Origin: Botryllus schlosseri
Lineage: Eukaryota > Chordata > Ascidiacea > Stolidobranchia > Styelidae
Direction: 5' to 3'
Assembly: GCA_000444245.1 (NCBI GenBank)
Contig: ATSW01003710.1
Coordinates: forward strand, 1-25,086
DNA length: 25,086 bases
Below are positions 20,152 through 25,086 of the stretch, piece after piece (position 1 is the stretch's first letter; every line of letters starts with the position of its first letter). Below the pieces are notes generated by a model that saw nothing but the letters and a program-made list of their open reading frames with translations, did not search any database and had not been told where the DNA came from. The position numbers and the translations under genes are program-made.

Positions 20152-21532
20152 GGGGAGACCGGGGAAAATTGTAACACTTTTTGTATTTTCCAACATTACG
20201 TGTTTTTCTCGTGGAAATTTCACTTCCAAAGTTTTATATAAGGAAGCCAACAAGTCGATAGTTGATATAAAAACTAAATTGGAACTCAATCAACAATCAA
20301 TCATGGAAATTTCGGGTCGCAAAAATCGCTGCTCAAATGTTACAATCGCCCCGTAACTATAGGGGCAATTGTACCACCCTTGCGCGGCAATTGTAACAGT
20401 GTTATTTAAAACTAAACACAAACGAAATGAACCACGAAAACGGAAGCACAAATTGTAATGTTGCATGAAACTAAAGGAAGAGACGTTTGAACGCTTCCAG
20501 GCTACGCCCATCGCATTTATGGCATCTGAATGCAATATCAACCTTCGTGTCTTGTTCAAGCTTAAAGTGTACAAGAGACATATTCATTCCATCATCTCCC
20601 TACACATATTAGGCCTCTTCTACCAAGGTTCTGTTGTGCAGCGTGCATAATGGGTTGGTAATTCGGTCACCTGCGAAGGTGCGAAACCGACCTGGCTAAC
20701 ATATCTTGGATTAATGGGCCGATGATATTATAGCAAAACGAGGACGCAAGATTGTGTAGCGGTAAACCTATAATGACATCCCTCTGTGCTGTAAAAAATT
20801 AAAATAAAATGTTCACATCAAATATCAAAATGTAAGTGGGCCATGATCAAAGTCAGAGGACGAGAATTCAGTCGTGACCATTGAAGTTCGACACACCAAA
20901 AGTCGATCAACATGAGAAAGGGTGCATGGTTGAATCACGAAAATAACCGAACCGTCAGATTCACATCACCACTATTGTATGGCCGTTTCGACAGATGATC
21001 ATGTTAGAATTGGTATCGCAAGGTAGTGTCTGTTCTGGTGGACTTCTGGCTGTTGCAAAATTATTCTGCGGTAGATGAATGGTAATACCAACATATGAAC
21101 AAAGACATTCAGAATTGATAACATATTGTAACGGGGCAAAAGTAACAGAGTGTTACGATTGCCCCTGACACGCTCGAGCATGATTAGTGTCTCAGTATGA
21201 TACCTTCCCGGCGATGCATGTCCTCTTCTTTCCATCATCACGGCGGACTATAGTAACATTGTTCCAGCTACATATAATACGTTGTAACTACTTGAGGTAC
21301 TATTCGTCTAGACAAATTATTCCAGACCAGAAAAACTTTACTCAAGGGTCAAAAATTTTGGTTTTTGCAAATTATTCCGGGGTTTCGCATCGTAGCTCAA
21401 CGTAACTCCAGGTATAATTGGAGAGATAACTACTGCATGCGCACTTAAAATATCAAGCTGATTTCTCCATCCTACTAGCGGTGAGGTCGATTGTTACATT
21501 TGCCCCTAGTTACATTTGTCCCCGGTCTCCCC
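20152..21532. mobile_element. TA-flanked inverted-repeat element with internal motif copies
   Basis: ggggagaccgggga at 20152-20165 is exactly inverted at 21519-21532; similarity extends to 21 of 23 bases. Both ends are flanked by ta (20150-20151, 21533-21534), suggesting a TA duplication as in Tc1/mariner-like elements, though the superfamily is uncertain. Words related to ggggcaattgtaac recur in both orientations near 20336-20403, 21124-21170 and 21488-21515. No transposase was recognised in the 1,381 bp; the chance frames inside match nothing. Confidence 0.83.
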
Positions 21533-21815
21533 TATGGTATATCCCATTATAACATTGATTGGATTCTGAAGCCAGGAATAGACGATCCCCAAACGCGTCC
21601 GTCTCTTTCTCTCCTTATTTCTCTTCTCAAACGGATGCATGCGAGAGAGAAGAGTGACGAGGAAAAAATGAGGTGCAGAAAGAGCAAAAGTGTCAGAACT
21701 TGCACGCGTTCGCTTCCTCGCGTATTTTCCATTCGCTCAGCTGCCTCAGCAGATCTGTTCTGAAGTTGCAGTGATTAATCATGCGATGTTATGCGTTTTT
21801 CAGTTGTAAAACAAA

Positions 21816-22004
21816 ATGAATATTATAGAAGATGAGAATCTAATCACCGCTGCGTATAGTCGTCCATAGCTAAACAATCACAACAATCCAGACTACTATA
21901 ACAAGGTAGCCAGGAACACAATTTGGCGTGATATTGTTCTGGGATTTGGACTTGAAGAAATGAGGAGACTTTGCGTGCTCGGCATTGTACAGTGTACACA
22001 TTGA
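21816..22004 (+). pseudogene. MADF-like sequence with an in-frame stop
   Basis: From ATG at 21816 the frame reads ENLITAAYSRP, a TAG at codon 18, then LNNHNNPDYYNKVARNTIW and RDIVLGFGLEE, ending at TGA 22002-22004. The pattern LI.A...RP.L...NPDYYNK....W.DI is that of a MADF DNA-binding domain. The stop sits where MADF domains often have Trp. It could be a broken gene, or an exon boundary could fall at ccatag. It lies on the opposite strand to the intact MADF gene and upstream of the transposase. Confidence 0.6.
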
Positions 22005-22249
22005 CATTCAGAATCCAACGGGGAAATCATAAAAGCAGCCAGAACACATAAAAGTATAACATTTTTCTTCCTAAGGCTTGAGATTTCAACCACTTTTTTA
22101 AAACTGGGAATACTTCTAAACCAATGAAACCTCAAGCTCAAACACCAAAGCGACAATAATGTCAGGCTCAATATGCGTTTGTGAAAATTACCAACAATCC
22201 CAACTGTGCAGATGATGATCATTGATACGCAACAGTCACGGCTGAGCGC

Positions 22250-23377
22250 ATGGTGTTTACTACCCTTGCGATGACGCAATCTCACCATAGTGTCCTGTAT
22301 GGTGTCGACACAGGTAAACCTCACGCCTCAATGGAATTGTATCACTTCACATTTTCCATTTGGCTACAGGCAATTTGTTGGTCATTTTTGACCGACTTGA
22401 CGAGCATTAAATTTGGTGAAACGGGTATCAATCGAACGCTGACTCTGCACAGATTACGAAAATATAAATTTTATTCCGCGAGTGGCCCTGGAACTCCCAC
22501 AATCAGCCTCAAATTTTTCATTGTTATGGAGATTGGCATTGGGATGCAATATGGATGTTCGGCTATATGGGATATAATTGGAACAGAATTTATGCCCGTT
22601 CCTGACAAAGAAATGTGGAAGAAAATTGCCACCGAGTTTTTTGGGTGTTGGGACTTTCCAAATTGTATCGGCGCGATCGATGGAAAGCATATAACCATAC
22701 GAGCACCAGCAAACAGCGGAAGCGCGTTCTATAACTACAAGAAATATTTCAGCATAATTCTCATGGCCGTTGTTGATGCAGATTATCGGTTTATCATGGT
22801 AGATGTTGGAAGCTTTGGAAGAGCTTCAGATGGTGGAGTTTTCAGAAATTGCGCCTTTGGAAAGAAGCTGATTGCTGGCACGTTGGACATTCCATCGCCT
22901 GTTGCTTTGAACAATAATGGTCCTAGTGCTCCCCATGTAATAGTTGGTGATGAAGCTTCCCCACTAAAGACAAATTTGATGAGGCCGTATTCGTATTCTG
23001 GGACACCCCTTACATTGGAACAAAGAATTTTCAATTACCGACTTTCAAGAGCTCGCAATGTGGTGGAGAATGCATTCGGTATAATGAGCTCTAGGTTCAG
23101 AGTGTTCTATAGACCTTTGGCAGTGAAGCCGCACCACGTTGATACTGTTGTGAAAGCGTGCACGGTATTGCACAACTTCCTCCGCTACCGCAAAGATCCA
23201 GTTTACTATTCACCTGTTGAAGATGGTGGCACCTGTGTTGACAACATGCTACCCCTAGACCGCGTCGGCAGGCGCCCAGCCAATCTTGCCATTGATGTTA
23301 GAGATACTTTCGCGGAGCATTTCATGAACGCAGGCGCTCTGGCTTGGCAGGAGCGCTACGTTCTACGCGACCATTGA
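22250..23377 (+). CDS. PIF/Harbinger DDE transposase (DDE_Tnp_4-like)
   Basis: An open frame of 375 codons. From about residue 100 it matches Harbinger nucleases: CSAIWDIIG, MPVPDKEMWKKIA, then WDFPNCIGAIDGKH with D144, GSFGRASDGGVF with D194, VGDEASPL with D234 and RNVVENAFGIMSSRFRV with E273; the tail is LHNFLRY. The conserved acidic residues of the family are therefore present. The first 100 residues fit poorly: the usual helix-turn-helix is hardly visible. A possible 56-bp intron (22314-22369, GTAAAC to CTACAG) suggests the true 5' structure differs, so the start at 22250 is only the longest open frame. It would cut and join DNA at the element's ends, with the MADF protein as likely partner. 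Confidence 0.9.
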   Translation: MVFTTLAMTQSHHSVLYGVDTGKPHASMELYHFTFSIWLQAICWSFLTDLTSIKFGETGINRTLTLHRLRKYKFYSASGPGTPTISLKFFIVMEIGIGMQYGCSAIWDIIGTEFMPVPDKEMWKKIATEFFGCWDFPNCIGAIDGKHITIRAPANSGSAFYNYKKYFSIILMAVVDADYRFIMVDVGSFGRASDGGVFRNCAFGKKLIAGTLDIPSPVALNNNGPSAPHVIVGDEASPLKTNLMRPYSYSGTPLTLEQRIFNYRLSRARNVVENAFGIMSSRFRVFYRPLAVKPHHVDTVVKACTVLHNFLRYRKDPVYYSPVEDGGTCVDNMLPLDRVGRRPANLAIDVRDTFAEHFMNAGALAWQERYVLRDH

Positions 23378-23509
23378 AGCTGCAACAGGACCTAAGATTT
23401 TTTTACTATGGCGAATGAAAAAATCTGTCTGCCCTCTTATTTGGTTATATATACACTTGTGTCCTGGAATGTGTTGCTTCAACTTGTGTCTAGATGTATG
23501 GGTTTAGTT

Positions 23510-23560
23510 CAGGGGTCGCCAACTTGAAACTAGCCACAGGCAACTCGTAGAGAACACGGC
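23510..23560. mobile_element. Solo hAT left end between the Harbinger genes
   Basis: caggggtcgccaacttg starts at 23510, a CAGGGGT hAT terminus close to that of the 15883 end. The preceding 8 bases, gtttagtt, were not found again downstream, and no inverse end is present before the MADF gene. Inner limit unknown. Confidence 0.5.
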
Positions 23561-23678
23561 GCGTGAATTCTATATAGCGATAAAATAGGCCTACGCCTCA
23601 AAGTACATAGCAAAGTACAGGTACCAAAAAATGTTTACTGCTTCCAGTTATTCGAAGGAAATATAGAGCACATGGTAA

Positions 23679-23929
23679 TTATTTATTCATCACAAATTTA
23701 TTCACCAGATTTACCATCTCTATTCTGAATTCACATTTTTTTCTTCCGGCATTGCCTTCATGTATGCATGAAAGCTCAGCAGGAACAACTCGTCNCTGTC
23801 TGAAGTCTTTGCCATCTGTTATATTTTTCATAACACCGAGAAACTGGTTGTAATCGTCATCTTNTGCAACCCTTTTCCGTTTCTTTGCTTTTGCAGGCAA
23901 CGTGACGATTGAACTATTATCAGTTGATT
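23679..23929 (-). CDS. MADF gene exon 4
   Basis: The acceptor is caattttcag, phase 1. It encodes STDNSSIVTLPAKAKKRKRV, an acidic DDDYNQFLGVMKN segment and a helical end, MVNLVNKFVMNK, then TAA. The final codons AAT AAA form a polyadenylation hexamer. Confidence 0.75.
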
Positions 23930-24681
23930 CTGAAAATTGAATTACATNGGTCTAGAGCAGGCATCATCAAACACATGCTATTATTTTTTCTAACCATTTA
24001 GTGAATGTGACGTCAAGTTCATTGAACTTTCTCCAGTCTCCTCAGGTAAGTTATCAGCANTGGAACCAGTGNNAACTGGAGTAAAATTCAAAAGAGTTTC
24101 TCCACCGCTGGCTTCAAAGAAATCTGAATCNGTGCTGCACGGCTCTGTGACAAGTTGTGGTGTAGATGGGCCCTCACTGNCGTCGNCAAAATTCGATGAG
24201 GTTCTGAATGGACANATTTAGGTGTNACNGCTATTTCATGTANATACAAGGCTTCACAGCTTACGGTCGAAATTTTGTAAATGGTCTCNNGAACGANATT
24301 GTCGACAGCAATGACCAAGCAGCTCTGCGACTTTGCCCTGCTCCAGACCTTGTGTNCATTTCTTTCNTCAACTCTCGCCTGAATTTATCTCTCAGGTTCT
24401 CCCATTTCGTCTTGCAATTTCCAGCTTAAAATACATGATACTCATGAAATGGAATGCAGCAGTACAGTATTGCATTAGCACATATTAATAAATGTCTTAC
24501 CTGAAATGCGCATCACCGATGCAATTTGGTTCCATGCATTCGCTCTTATGTTTTTATTTGAATAGTTGCGGTCATTTGCATCGTACAAACAAGGGTATTC
24601 CTGAACAGCTAACACGAGCTTTTCTTCATCGTCCATTTCGCGCGCTCTAACAAAGTCGACTGACATACTAAGATTGATCAT
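23679..24681 (-). CDS. MADF-domain protein of the Harbinger element, four exons
   Basis: Exons 24501-24681, 24265-24424, 23995-24203 and 23679-23929 join with matching phases (1, 2, 1). MADF domain: EEKLVLAVQEYPCLYDAND, NIRANAWNQIASVMRIS, then NCKTKWENLRDKFRREL in exon 2. Exon 3 is a Ser/Thr/acidic linker. Exon 4 has a basic AKAKKRKR tract, a likely nuclear signal, and a short helical C-terminus that may be BESS-like. Introns are 61-76 bp; the exon 3 donor GTTAGA is atypical. The start may be the ATG at 24681 or at 24636 (MDDEEK). Several single N bases leave some residues unknown. MADF proteins bind DNA; PIF-like elements of flies are known to carry such partners, so a role in bringing the transposase to the ends is inferred. 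Confidence 0.85.
23682..23687 (-). promoter_or_regulatory. AATAAA overlapping the last MADF codons
   Basis: The hexamer AATAAA directly precedes the TAA stop (23679-23681). If used, cleavage would fall 10-30 bases downstream, giving a very short 3' end, well separated from the convergent transposase gene. Confidence 0.4.
23995..24203 (-). CDS. MADF gene exon 3
   Basis: The acceptor is ccattcag, phase 2; the donor is AATG|GTTAGA, phase 1. It encodes a low-complexity linker, SEGPSTPQLVTEPCSTDSDF and onward, rich in Ser, Thr, Glu and Asp. The longer open frame in another register on the same strand is a shadow. Confidence 0.72.
24265..24424 (-). CDS. MADF gene exon 2
   Basis: The acceptor is tattttaag, phase 1; the donor is CGACC|GTAAGC, phase 2. 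It finishes the MADF domain (KTKWENLRDKFRREL) and continues through RSGAGQSRRAAWSLLS to the FxRPF motif seen in many MADF proteins. Seven N bases lie in the exon. Confidence 0.82.
24501..24681 (-). CDS. MADF gene exon 1
   Basis: It encodes the first two-thirds of the MADF domain. The donor is TTTCAG|GTAAGA, phase 1. The in-frame ATGs are at 24681, 24666 and 24636; the last sits directly before the domain and is the simplest start. Confidence 0.82.
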
Positions 24682-24848
24682 CCGCTAGATCGCGCAAACA
24701 CGGCGGTCACGGTCCATCGGACCGCAGACAGCAAACCGTGTAGATGGAAACCACGGCTACGTTGGGTTGGGTTTGGTCAGGCGACTTGCCGTGTAGAGAA
24801 GCCTTAACTCAGTACGCTCCGTACGGATCGTCTATTCCAGGCTTTAGA

Positions 24849-25086
24849 CTTCTGGAAGTAGTTGCTAATATGTTGTCCTTTTGTTTTTCTACCTACTGTA
24901 GGCATTTGCTTAATAAATTATGTTACTTCAGTGGAATCTTCGTTATGGTCTATGTATGGTAAATTTAGTCGATAGGATTATTCATTGCTGATGATTAGTT
25001 GATCCGGTAGTATTTCCTTCTTTTCATAAAGCCATCGCCTGGTTAGATTACCTTCTCAATGACGAAAACTCATTACAATGGCTATC
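24849..25086. other. Right edge, nothing recognised
   Basis: AT-rich sequence beyond the Harbinger right repeat, with no coding frame or repeat that I can support. The upstream receptor exons were not found here. Confidence 0.5.

Larger units (their letters stand above)
21565..24848. mobile_element. PIF/Harbinger transposon with transposase and MADF gene
   Basis: tctgaagccaggaatagacg (from 21565) is inverted at 24825-24848 with 22 of 24 matches, so the repeats bracket a plus-strand DDE transposase (22250-23377) and a convergent minus-strand MADF gene (23679-24681). This two-gene plan is the standard one for PIF/Harbinger, with a Myb/trihelix or MADF partner protein. The 3-bp TWA duplication could not be seen, so the outer limits may be off by several bases. 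Its left end begins 32 bp after the TA-flanked element. A hAT end at 23510 lies between the genes. Confidence 0.83.

Noticed and set aside
21896-22324. 142-codon minus-strand frame with hydrophobic runs
   Set aside because: It is antisense to the MADF-like sequence and the transposase start, with no domain.

Overview
The window looks like eukaryotic, metazoan nuclear DNA: AT-rich, with small split exons, GT-AG introns and dense DNA-transposon remnants. No rRNA, tRNA, CRISPR array or LTR-type element was seen. The main host gene encodes a class A receptor with LDL-receptor class A (LDLa) modules, related to the relaxin-receptor/GRL101 branch. With the PIF/Harbinger-MADF element and frequent taggcct motifs, this suggests an invertebrate, perhaps a marine deuterostome such as a tunicate. 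The species guess is weak; the metazoan call is strong.

Layout. Positions 1-3226 hold no confident gene, but do hold a well-bounded hAT element (793-1959). Positions 3227-4838 hold a possible non-autonomous element. From 6053 to 20048, on the minus strand, I rebuilt a 13-exon gene from splice signals. Every junction is phase compatible, and the joined coding length (1,692 nt after the first partial codon) gives 563 residues plus a stop. The product has four or five LDLa modules, a short hinge and a complete seven-helix domain ending at NPLLY plus a short tail. The 5' end of the gene is not identified. Its introns carry many transposon remnants. One 3.9-kb intron (13094-17030) contains three elements nested inside one another plus a 41-bp minisatellite.

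Upstream of the most 5' recognised exon lie a TA-flanked inverted-repeat element (20152-21532) and a PIF/Harbinger element (about 21565-24848). The latter has a plus-strand DDE transposase and a convergent minus-strand four-exon MADF-domain gene. A second MADF-like sequence, with an in-frame stop, lies ahead of the transposase.

The receptor would be a plasma-membrane protein. The transposase and MADF protein are expected to act together as catalytic and DNA-binding or nuclear-import partners, as in other Harbinger systems. All identifications come from reading translated motifs; no database search was possible.
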